From Nematostella vectensis (taxonomy: Eukaryota > Cnidaria > Anthozoa > Actiniaria > Edwardsiidae), in NCBI RefSeq assembly GCF_932526225.1, contig NC_064037.1, positions 11,452,203-11,516,202 on the forward strand: a stretch of 64,000 bases of DNA. The letters are read 5' to 3'. Each line of letters begins with the position of its first letter. Within the stretch, counting starts at the first letter, position 1. The position numbers and the translations under genes were made by a program. Of this stretch, positions 1-14,147 are shown piece after piece. The notes under the pieces are model-generated. The model was not told where the DNA came from, ran no database searches, and saw nothing but the letters and a program-made list of their open reading frames with translations.

Positions 1-94
1 CCAAAACAAGCCATGAATTTACCCCCCCCCCCCCCACCTAAACAAACATATAATAAAACTAAACCACAGGACACAGTTTTCAACCCAAGAGCAC

Positions 95-3882
<3,788 letters not shown>

Positions 3883-4283
3883 GTTTTGGAAGGATTCGCG
3901 CACATTGCCGGGGCCACCGGGCTCTGTGCAAGACCCAGGTGCACTGTGGGATATTTTAGATGAACCAAAGGTAGCCCAAACGCTCACGTCTGGTGTGTAA
4001 ATAAAAAAAATACGGAAAAATATATACAGAAAAGAAGAGTTATATTGTCATTAAATCACGTTTGGATTTAGTTTTAATTGTAAGAAAAAAAGAGGCGTGT
4101 AATGCGTGTGGTACTTTTCACACTTTGCATGGCGCTATATCGCGTAGTGTCTGCGTTATGAGTTTCGCAGGCTATGTATCGCCTACAGTACTAACCTGAG
4201 TATCAGGCCCTTACTACTGTACACTATGAGAGACGAAAATGAAAATAAATGCATGCAGCGCGTATGATCAACGAACCCGGTGT

Positions 4284-4533
4284 TGTCGCATCGCCACCAG
4301 TTTACTTCCGGAGGTCCGACGGAAACCTCAACCGTTAAAAGACAAAAGAATCTATTAAAATCCGAGATATTAAACAGGCCACCCGCTCTAAATTATTAAT
4401 CACATCCTTAGAGAAAACTTCCAATAAACGCACTGCTTTCAATACTTTGTAATAGTTTTCGCGTTTTCTGTTAAAAATCACCGGAGATTGTTACGTAATC
4501 GACCGGAAGTAAACTGGTGACAATGCGGCTTTA
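4284..4533. promoter_or_regulatory. Inverted repeat with ETS-type motifs upstream of CHEK2
   Basis: Two copies of ACCAGTTTACTTCCGG in opposite orientation lie near 4297 and 4510, about 200 bp apart, with further matching bases outside the core (GCATNGNCACC). ACTTCCGG is the consensus of ETS factors and is common in CpG-type housekeeping promoters. The pair lies between CHEK2 (leftward) and a possible rightward exon at 4777, so it may be a shared bidirectional promoter. It could equally be the ends of a small transposon; no target duplication was seen. Confidence 0.4.
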
Positions 4534-4776
4534 ACGTCATCACGTATAATATGTAACTTGTTCCTTCAATTTCCTTGGCAATATTTTCAACCAATCAGAT
4601 TTCACAAACAGCATACCGATTTAATCTTTTACATGAATTTGCGATCGACATGAAACACAAATAAATCGAGCGGTTTTAGAAACCGAGTCATCTCGTTCGA
4701 ATCCTGTTACCACACAAAAGAGCATCGATTATATTACACGGGAGCGAACGTTCCTGAATTTTACGAATCGATTGGT

Positions 4777-5016
4777 TTGAGCTGTACCAGGGAGTGGATA
4801 CGAAAGTTTACAAATTCTGCTTTGTCCGCTTTGAGCACGGTAAGAACAACATCATATTGTCAGAATTATTTTCAAACTGTAAGAGCACTAAAAGGGTTGA
4901 CAAGGGTTATACACAGCAGGGCGATAAGTTTAATAGCCTACCCAACGAGATCAACATCTTTGAAATTTCCTAGTAGCCCAATAACCCCGATTGGTCGTAA
5001 TTCTAGCGGTGGCGGT
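4777..5016 (+). other. Candidate 5' exon, function unknown
   Basis: An open frame with no in-frame ATG start (the frame opens at a TTG) ends at a strong splice donor, GGCGGT followed by GTAAGTATG at 5017. The peptide is rich in Ser, Thr and Arg and matches no family I recognise. It could be a 5' untranslated exon of the Dispatched gene downstream, since the next exon (6306) carries its own ATG in a different frame. It could also be the first exon of an unrelated transcript. Confidence 0.3.
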
Positions 5017-6305
5017 GTAAGTATGATATTTAAATAAATAAATAAGAGAAATAGGGGAAATAAAGAGCTGGTGCCGCTTTCAACCTTTTAGACTAACAGT
5101 TGTGGGGTATAGATGTATTCTATTGCCAAGATGGTAGTAAAATAAAATGCAATATTCACTTCAACATCACCAAGCTACTATTTACATAGCAGGGTTTATT
5201 TAGTACAGCTGCAGCATATTTTAATAACAATTTATTCCACAAATGCAATATTCCTTAAGATTAAATTAGTAAACTCTCTGTACACCAGTCAGCTAAGAGT
5301 TTGGAGTCAAAACCATCAGGATGAGTCAATAGTTTGGCTTATTCCATGTTGTTTAGAGTAACTTTACTGTAGAGTGGTAAGAGATCATAAATCTGATCTC
5401 TTTCTAAACCCATTCAGCCATTCTTGCGGTTCACCAAGCATATGGCAAACCTGTAAAAGCACCAGGGACTATAGGTTTTGCGAGGAATGGCCATAGCGCA
5501 GGGCTTGCCTTAGGGAGGGGCAAGCTTAAGACAAAAGTTAGAGACATCTTGAAACTGGAGGTTTTCAAGTATAGGTAATCTAGAGACATTTATGGTTTTC
5601 CTGGGAAGATATTGACATTTTTGAACATATCAAACCCTAAAATTTCTTCAAACTTGAGCAACAGCAACATAAAGTATTTTCCCCTGAATTCTTTCAAATT
5701 TGTTACACATTTTAAAACTGATATACTTAAAAGTGTTTGTGTGTGGCAGATTGGGTTAAAGGGCACTGCCGCCTCACATTAAATCAGGGGGTCTAATGCC
5801 TCCCTTACCTGCCGCCTATGAATAACAAACCTGTCAACTCTCCCGCATTAGGTGGGAGTCTCAAGATTTTGGACCCCTTCCTCCGCGTTGAGCACCAAAT
5901 CTCCCGCTTTTTAGTGATTTTTATCACTTCTGAAAAATTATTCTATAGAAAATCTTCATTTTGCCTATTTCCTATTAAAATATTTGAAACAATAATTCCC
6001 TTGCGTAGCAAAATTAACTTACACCCTCATGAGATCTATAAGTTTGTTTATGAGAGATTTCTATACGGCAAATGCCTGCAAGGTTAAACTTACCCCTCCC
6101 TCAAAAAAATGAATATACCCCACCCCTCCCCCCAAACAATTCTCAAGCCTTGAGATTTTCGGTAGTTGACAGGTATGGAATAAGGCTCTACCTGCCACCT
6201 ATGCATGAGGCTTAAAATGTGGTAGTCCCAGCTAGATATAGTTGTCTTGACTCTCTAACCCTAGTAGTTACTTATATTAAACTGAATTTGAATTCCCCTT
6301 ATCAG
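5017..6305. other. Non-coding stretch upstream of Dispatched
   Basis: I see no exon with credible splice sites or a family match here. The sequence is AT-rich, with short C-rich runs near 6090-6130. It is either intron of a transcript starting near 4777 or intergenic DNA. Confidence 0.4.
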
Positions 6306-6307
6306 CT

Positions 6308-9300
6308 ATGGCATCTGTGGAACAGCAGCCAAGTGCGAAGAGGGAACATCCAGAAAAACTTAGGTATTTACTACTGTAACTTTGGTAACAACTCAACTGT
6401 ACTTGCAATAACTACTAGGCCATAAGCATAGCCAGTCCTGTAAAATCGAGAACAATGTGAATTTTTTGGAATGTTTGTGCTTATCAATCATGTGCAAGAT
6501 TTTTAACCAGTCAACTAGGAATATTTTTCAACAAGTCTAAAGGCCTGGCTTAACTAGGCGACATTTTGAGTGTGACATGTAGCGTGCAACATGTCTCCTG
6601 AATGTTCCTAGTTTAGGCCTCACCAAAAACATGGAGTGCATGACAAGTTTTGTAGAGCAGAACATGAAAATGTTTCTTAAATATCAGAGAAACATTTCTT
6701 TGTTGCTGCTACAAGATTTGGCGTGTGCTAAATGATTTTCAGGGTGGCTAAGCTGGTACATGTGGCAAGCTACATGTCTCCTAGTTTAGCCAGGCCTTAA
6801 GTGTCTGACAGTAAGCCTTTCACATATATTTTTGGGTGTTGATGGTTTTTCCGTATTTACTCATGTACAATACGCACTAATGAATAATATATACCTTGAT
6901 TTTTGAAGTCATTAAAAAAAAGTACAGTAGCTATATTTGACAAAGATCCTAGATGAAAAATATGTTGAAAATTATATTTAAAACTAATAAAAAGTCAATA
7001 AATACAAACATGCTAGAGGCATAGCACGAAAACAGTATTTTTCTATGTTCAAGTTTTTATTTACATCTTTGCAGAGTTTAAATACCTTGATTAACTTATT
7101 CGCAGATCAAAATACTCAAAAGCTTTCTATTGTTTTTGTTATTATGCAAATGTTTTAACTCGCAAACAAGAAGTTTTATGTATACAGGGCTTCTGGAATT
7201 ACGCGCTTGTGCGGAAGTGCGTAATTTGCCTTTTTCCGCGTAATTTGGCTAAATTTTGAAAGACAAAACATTTAATTGCACAGCTGATGTGTTCTTTTAG
7301 GGTTGTTACCTCTATTTCTCGTGAAAAAAGAGATATTCTTCGTAAGAGTGCGATATTTCGAACTGAATTTCCGAAAACAAATAAAATGACTAGGCGTTCT
7401 TTGCTAAACCGCGAAGGCCTAGGACTAATAATAAAATCATTTTTTTAATTGGCTGGTGGCTAGGAGCCAATGAACACTCGATATTTTCACGCAAAAAATT
7501 AACCTTTTTTATTTCAGTACAAAATGTAGTTTGGGCGTAACAGTTGATATTCCGTGTAATTTAGCGCGTAATTCAGTAGAGAATCCCGCAAAATTTTGAT
7601 TTTTAAAGAAAAATGTATTGCAAAATCCCGCGTAATTTAGCGCGTAATGATTGATTTTCCAAGTAATTTAGCGCGTAACCTAGCCAAGAATCCCGCGTAA
7701 TTTTGAGTTTTTTTCGCGTAATTCTAGAAGCCCTGTGTATAATACACACCCTGATTTTGGAGGTCATTTTCGAAAAAAGTGCATACTATACATGAGTAAA
7801 TACGGAACAACGATGATGCTGTAATGGTCTCCATAATTATCATAATAGACAATAATGTACTATGCTGTAAATATTGTTTGTTTGTCATTCCAGATGTCTA
7901 AAGGAAGATATCATTGCTGCTGTGGTTATTTTTATCATCATATTGCATGTTGCCCTCTTTGCTGCTGCCTCATTTCTCCCAGCAATGAAAGCACCTCCTT
8001 TGCCTTCATTTTCAGAGCCATTGAAGGTGATTATTGTGGCATAGGTGTAACTTAGGGGTAAACAGGGTGTAGCATAGGCGTACCCTGGGGAGACAAAGGG
8101 TATGGCATAGGCATACCGTAGTAAAAAAAATGGGGGTGGGGGAAAATAGGGTGTGGCATAGGCATACTCTAGGGAAAAACATTGTGTAGCTTATAGGCAT
8201 ACCCTAGGGGGGAACAGCAACAAGGGTGGGCCTAGGGGAAAAGAAATGTATTGTTAACCTAGAACAACGGTATGTTTTGGTACATTTTTTTTACCCGTGC
8301 CATTTATATATAATATAATTATATAATCATATATGGTAATTGTTATCATTTTGTTGTTACTGTATACTTATTGTGTTTTTTTACAGTACTGTTATACTAT
8401 ATATATGTTTCTTTTAACAGGGATTTGAGCCGAGGGGAACTGATCTAAGTAGCCGTATGGTGACAATGAAGAAAAAGGGATATACAGCCCTGACTACAAA
8501 TATCCCTGTGCAATCAAGCATTTCCAAGAGGTCAACAAGAAGATCAAGATCAATTTCATACTGTGGTTTCAATGAAAATAATGGCCTTTTAGCCTTTGAA
8601 TCCACCTCAGGGGCAAGCTTGTTTAACGCAAAGAGCTTCAAGGAGATGTGTTATTTGGAAGAAGATATTGTTCAGAAGAATTCTCTGTTCCAGACATATT
8701 GCCTTAAAGACACAAATGGGAACTGTTGTTCAAGTTATTCACTTGGAAACATGGTCGCTTCAGTGATGCGTAAATCATCCTGTCAAGACATAACTGATAG
8801 TGATGTGAACCAAGCGTCTACTTTGATAGAGAGTTGTGCACCTTACTTTGTTAAGGGACTGCTGAAAAATACTTGTTCATGCAATACCTTAATAAATGGA
8901 ACCACAGTCAACAACTGTCCAGCCGTTCCATGTTTGTGTTTTCAAGATCAAGCAACACTTCTAGTTATGAACTATTTGACAGACAACAAGTTTCTTTTGA
9001 CACCAAAGGATAAGTTTCTAAAATATGCTTTATCCTTCCTACCTCTGTCATGGTGGGATAATGATTTCTACAAGGATGTTTATGACTCCAAACTAAAGAA
9101 GTCTTTACCAAATCATGGAGGAGTCAAAGTAGTTGGTTTTGACTTTGGCAATTACAAATACGATTTGTTTAGCACATTACTGATAGACAATGCCAAATAC
9201 CCAGCAATTGCTATGGTTGTGCTCCTAATCATCATGTGTCTTTATCTGAACTCCATAATCATTGCCTTTTGTGGTCTTCTTAGTATTATCTTTGCATTAG

Positions 9301-11995
9301 TTGATGCCTACTTTATTTACAAAATCGTTCTTGGTATCAATTTTTTTCCATTTCTGAATGTAGTGACTCTTGTTTTTCTGGTTGGGATTGGAGCAGATGA
9401 TGCCTTTGTATACTATGACATCTGGAGACAAACTAAGAAAGCTCATCCTAATGAAGACTGCCTGACTCTGACATGGAAGACGCTGAGATATGCAGCTCTT
9501 TCCATGCTTGTTACAAGTATGACTACTTCCGCTGCCTTCTTTGCTAGTGTCTCATCTAAAATTACATCCATCAAATGCTTTGGTATATTTGCTGGAATAT
9601 CTATTCTCACATGTTATCTCATGATGATAACATGGTTTCCAGCAGTGGTTCTTCTTCATGAGAGATGGATACGTAGAAGAACAATTGATCAAATGCCAAA
9701 AGCAGAACCAACAGTACAAAGCATCCGCGATGGGGAACAAGAAGCAAGTGCAGTAAAACCTACAAGTAAATGTGAAACAATTTGTTGGGGATTTGATTTT
9801 CCCTGTCATTTCATACCCAAGTTGAACACATTCTTTGGGAATCTGTCAAAGAAAATGTTTGCAGAGTGGCTGCCTAATGCTGTATTGAAGAAAAGACTAT
9901 ACTTTCTCTGGATTGTCATCTTTATTGGTCTCACTATTGGCTTCATTTGTGTGATATTTGTCAGCCCCAAGATATCACTACCAAGCAGTAAAGACTTCCA
10001 AGTGTTTGCTTCAAGCAGTACCTTAGAGCAATATGAGATGAATGTCAAAAACAACATCAGATATGCCCAAGGCCAAGGATGGGGGCTTTGGGTCAAGCTT
10101 ATATGGGGAGTAAAACCAGAAGACAACGGGCACCACTTAAATCCAGATGACTTAGGGACACTGACATATGAAAATAACTTTGATCCATTTGCTCCGGAAT
10201 CACAAAAATGGATGCTTTCCTTATCAAAGAATCTGCGGAATCAGACGTTCTTCTCAAAGACTAAGAACTACTACCCAAAGACACCATTTGAGATGTTCCT
10301 GGACCATGCAATCCAAGAGTCATGCCTAGAAAATTATACATTTCCATACCCAAGAGCAGTTTTTGAAAATTGTTATAAAAAACTTGATTTCTACAACAAA
10401 TATGTTCTTTATGATGAAAATGGTAAGCCAAGAGCTGTGTCATGGGGGTTTGCCACAGATTTCAGTTACACCTCAGCATTCAAACCCATGGATGACTTCT
10501 GGAATGAGATTAATAGTTGGTCTACAAAAGAAATGGCCAAGGCACCTAAAGGACTTCAAAATGGATGGGCAGTTTGTGAAAGCTTGGACTTCTACAGCTT
10601 GCAGGCCAGTCTGTCTGCGGGTACATTCTCATCTATGAGTATTTCAGTTGCCATTGCATTTGTAGTCATGCTGCTTACGACTCTTAATATCTTTATTAGC
10701 CTCTATGCTATTATCACAATTGTGGGCATCCTTGCGATTACAGTTGGTTCGCTAGTTCTTCTTGGTTGGCAGTTGAACATTTTGGAATCTATTGTGATGT
10801 CTGTGGCAGTTGGTTTGTCTATTGACTTCACCATGCATTATGGGGTAGCTTACAGGCTCTCTCCATATAAAGACAGAAGAGATATTAGAGTGCGTTACTC
10901 ATTTGTGCATATTGGATCAGCTATTTTCATGGCAGCATTGACTACGTTTATTACAGGTAATAAAATCGAATATGGAATTTTCCAGTAGCAAAGATTTTCT
11001 CCAGGTTTGTTTCTAACAGTTCATTGCGTCTAAAAACAAATATGCTAATGAACTGCTTATAACAACCAGGAAAAAAGCTCTGCTAGCAGGGTCGTAACAG
11101 ATTAAAAAAATCTGGAAAAACAAAAATGTTCAATAGTGCACAGTTTAACTTTTTCTATTTGTTGGCCCATCTTCCCGTTCTGTCCTCAAGCAACCACCAA
11201 CAATGAACATCCATGTCTCACCTTAGAATAGTAGTCATGTAGTCAATCAACAATTGAACCAATTTAAGACTTCAGTGTTGTTACTGCACTCTATCACCAT
11301 TTGGATGGTTTGATTTGAGATATGAGGTAATGGCATTGTTCTCATTGTTCTTCTTCTTTTTCCTAGGACTACTAATGATGCCTGCCATAGTTCTAGTATA
11401 CAACCAGCTGGGTGTCTTTCTAATGCTGGTCATGTTCTTCAGCTACATATATGCAACTTTGGCTTTCCAGTCCATGTGTGCACTGATTGGACCCATCAAC
11501 AACTTTGGGCAACTAAGCATTTCAAGGTAACTTGTAGTTTAGATGGAAGACCACAATTAAGATCAGAAGCATCATCAGAGTTGCTCATTTAACCAATACA
11601 ATACTGATATACTATAATTACTAGAAATATTAGATGTGCTCCTTTCTTGCTGAAGTTTTAGTTTAGTTAAAGTTTAAATATGGCTTTGTCACGCAAACAA
11701 TATGGTTGACAGTCTGACATAAGGAAAAGCCTGATGTAAGCAAAAGGAAAAGTATAACTGATTTAATGCATTTTCCAGCTAAGAGTTCTAGAATGGAGTA
11801 AGATCTATCCCATCATCCTATCCTAATGATCCTGTGGTTATTGTTTACAGGTGCTTGCCTGAGCGTTGCCAGGTTGACCCAGAGAGTGATAATAGGCAGG
11901 AAGAATTACTGGCAGTCGATAAACCCAAGAAATCTGGGGAGAAACCAAAGGGAGAAGATAATGTAGTAGACAATAGTATGGTTACTCCTCTGTAA
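6308..11995 (+). CDS. DISP1: Dispatched-like RND transporter with sterol-sensing domain
   Basis: Dispatched proteins release cholesterol-modified Hedgehog from producing cells at the plasma membrane. Exons: 6308-6363, 7894-8026, 8421-10956, 11367-11526, 11851-11995; phases agree and give about 1009 residues, shorter than human DISP1 because the C-terminal tail is short. Residues about 23-45 form the first membrane helix, followed by GFEPRGTDLSSR, the hallmark after TM1 in Dispatched. A Cys-rich first loop and a sterol-sensing helix bundle follow. GIGADDAF (about residue 387) and GLSIDF (about 860) are the two GxxxD(D) segments of RND proton/sodium-driven transporters. SPEDNG-like text (KPEDNGHHLNP) and YGVAYRLSP also match the family. 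The start at 6308 is the only ATG in the first exon. Patched and NPC1 also carry a sterol-sensing domain, but GFEPRGT points to Dispatched. Confidence 0.94.
6541..6797. mobile_element. PIF/Harbinger-like MITE
   Basis: A 257-bp element with imperfect terminal inverted repeats AGGCCTGGCTTAACTAGG and CCTAGTTTAGCCAGGCCT. It is flanked by the 3-bp duplication TAA (6538-6540 and 6798-6800), the TWA target of PIF/Harbinger. No coding capacity. It lies in the first Dispatched intron. Confidence 0.75.
6851..7805. mobile_element. MITE with CCGTATTTACTCATGTA ends, carrying a nested insertion
   Basis: The left end CCGTATTTACTCATGTA and the right end TACATGAGTAAATACGG are perfect inverted repeats of about 17 bp that continue with mismatches to about 30 bp. 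A CCTTGATTTTTGAAGTCATT segment near the left recurs in direct orientation near the right end (about 7750), so this may be two related copies. A second element (7185-7735) lies inside. Confidence 0.6.
7185..7735. mobile_element. Nested element with CAGGGCTTCT ends and GCGTAATT subrepeats
   Basis: A 551-bp element with terminal inverted repeats CAGGGCTTCTGGAATTACGCG-like (one mismatch in about 20 bp). The sequence TGTATA abuts both ends and reads as a 6-bp target duplication. GCGTAATT occurs many times near both ends, as subterminal repeats do in hAT-type elements. No open frame. Confidence 0.6.
8035..8230. repeat. Degenerate minisatellite just after a splice donor
   Basis: About four to five imperfect units built on GGCATAGGCATACCCTAGGG with variable A-rich linkers. 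It begins about 9 bp after the donor of Dispatched exon 7894-8026. Confidence 0.7.
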
Positions 11996-12360
11996 ATGAA
12001 TGTATTTAAATTATTTTATTTTGGAAATGTTTGCTTGCCCAAGCGTTGTCAAGTTGACCCAAAATGACAATAGTCAGTAAGAATTACTGGCAGTGGATAA
12101 ACCCAAGAAATCTGGGGAGAAACCAAAGGGACAAGATAATGTAGTTGATGATAGTATGGTTACTCCTCTGTAAATAAATGTATTTAGATTATTTTGGAAA
12201 TGTTTGCTTGCCCAAGTGTTGTTGTTGACCCAGAGTGATATTAGTCAGTAAGAATTATTGGCAGTCGATAAACCCAAGAACTCTGGGGAGAAACCAAAGG
12301 GAGAAGATAATGTAGAAGATGATAGCTTGGTTACTAACTGTAGATAAATGTATAAATATT
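11862..12360 (+). pseudogene. Last Dispatched exon plus two decayed tandem copies
   Basis: The coding end and 3' UTR of the last exon (about 11862-12042) recur at about 12043-12214 and 12215-12360. All three share TAAACCCAAGAA and GGGGAGAAACCAAAGGG, and the first two also share GTATGGTTACTCCTCTGTAA. Copies 2 and 3 carry an in-frame TAA (CAGTAAGAA) early in the unit, so only copy 1 is coding. Period about 172-181 bp. Confidence 0.8.
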
Positions 12361-12951
12361 ATTTTTATTTTTGGCATTATTTATGATTTTTATGTATCTA
12401 ATTTACAATGTTTGCCCATTTTGAAATATCTAAAGTATGAGGTCAACTCTTTTTCCGCATTGCCTTCATTATACTTCATAAACACCAGATATATTTGTGG
12501 TATTTTTTAGGAAATCTTTGAAGATCTATGAAAAGAATCTACAATAAAAACATTGTGGCATTGTATATTTATTGTCAATAATATTTGGGAAGTGTTATTA
12601 TCTTATGTGCAGAGGTGTTCATTATCAAGCAAGGAACAAATAGTTTTTCTTTTTACATTTATTAGAATTAATTTGACACTACTGTTTTCCAAATTTGCTT
12701 TGAGGATATTGTATAAAAGAAAAAAAAATTAATGTCATCTACAAATTTTGTTTAGATCTTATTCCTCTACCCCCTTCATCCACTCCCCAAGCCAACTCCC
12801 CTTAATTGACGGGAGAGCGAGAGCCAAACATTTATTGTGACAGATTGATTCCCAGGAGTTTTCTTTTTGTTTTTTGTTGTCCATGATATTCTATTATTCT
12901 AGATCTAGACCATTATCAAGAAATAGGTAACAAAATTGGGGTTTCACAGCA

Positions 12952-13336
12952 CAAGGTGGTAAATGGGGTATTGAACATGTTTCACGAACCGCAGAAATTG
13001 ATTTTTCACGTTTCGCGGACCAAAAAATGGACTTTTCACATTTCACGATTTTGAATACCGTAATATCGCGTCCAAAACTCGCAAATACCGCAATACCGCG
13101 TCCAAAGATCGCAAATACCGTAGTACTATTTCCAAAATCCGAAAATACTTTTATTTAACTTAAATATCTATGCTTTTTTTCAAAAAGGTCGAATGATTCT
13201 CCTTTCACCACAACAACTTGAGCTAAATCTCGTTCTAAATCACGCGTTTTACGGACGTCGAAATTGACGATTTCGTTATTCTTGACATTGAAAAATGACC
13301 AGATCTCGTTTCGCCAAAATATGCTTTACCACCCTG
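12952..13336. mobile_element. MITE with CARGGTGGTAAA ends and 6-bp duplication
   Basis: A 385-bp element with ends CAAGGTGGTAAA and TTTACCACCCTG (one mismatch), flanked by ACAGCA on both sides (12946-12951, 13337-13342). The interior has repeated AATACCGNAATA and CGCGTCCAAA motifs. The CARGG start with a 6-bp duplication suggests a hAT-like MITE. Confidence 0.6.
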
Positions 13337-13647
13337 ACAGCAGCCTAGTAGTCCAGTTTATGCCCTGATTCATAACAGAATCATTGATTCAAAACACAGC
13401 ATGTTCCTTAGGTCTGGAAGGAAGCCTCACCCCGACCTCGTAAATAAGTAAGTACAGATCCCTTTTATAAATTTGTTACTGTAAGATTCCAACCATTTCT
13501 TAATAACTAACTTTATAATTTTTAAATAATTTACTTACTTACTTTAGTAGTTGCGTACATAGCCTGTAATTCAGTCACACTGCATAAGGCTTTAATAAGC
13601 TATATATTATCATTATTATATTATTAGGTGTGCTTTCTTAAACTTTA

Positions 13648-13793
<146 letters not shown>

Positions 13794-14022
13794 GTGCTTT
13801 TCTCAATTAAAGTCAAATTCTTTACTTTTCCTTGACAAAGGGAGGGTTCTTTTTCTGTCATCGAGCTTTGAGTCAAATCAAATCCAACTCTAATTGCTTT
13901 TTCTTAAATTATGCAATGATAAATAATACTCGCCGTTTTGTGTCTTGTTCTCTTTCTTTTATTCAGCCGATTTTGTTTCAGCTTTCTTTTTGTGTAGCAC
14001 GTTTGAATTTTGCTTCAAAAAT

Positions 14023-14049
14023 GGCGGGAAAATAAAGATCTGTGATTGG
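14023..14049 (+). promoter_or_regulatory. E2F-like and CCAAT motifs upstream of CNTD1
   Basis: GGCGGGAA (14023-14030) fits the E2F/DP consensus and GATTGGCC (from 14044) holds an inverted CCAAT box. Both lie about 100-125 bp before the CNTD1 start codon. A GC-rich GCGCGCGC stretch follows. Confidence 0.4.
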
Positions 14050-14147
14050 CCAGTCTAAGAGGGTGGGCGCGCGCAACAAATCATTTCTCTTCCGGTATCA
14101 ATTGTTTTGTTTCTCCCTGTTTATCCTCTTTTTTAGTTCAAATAATC

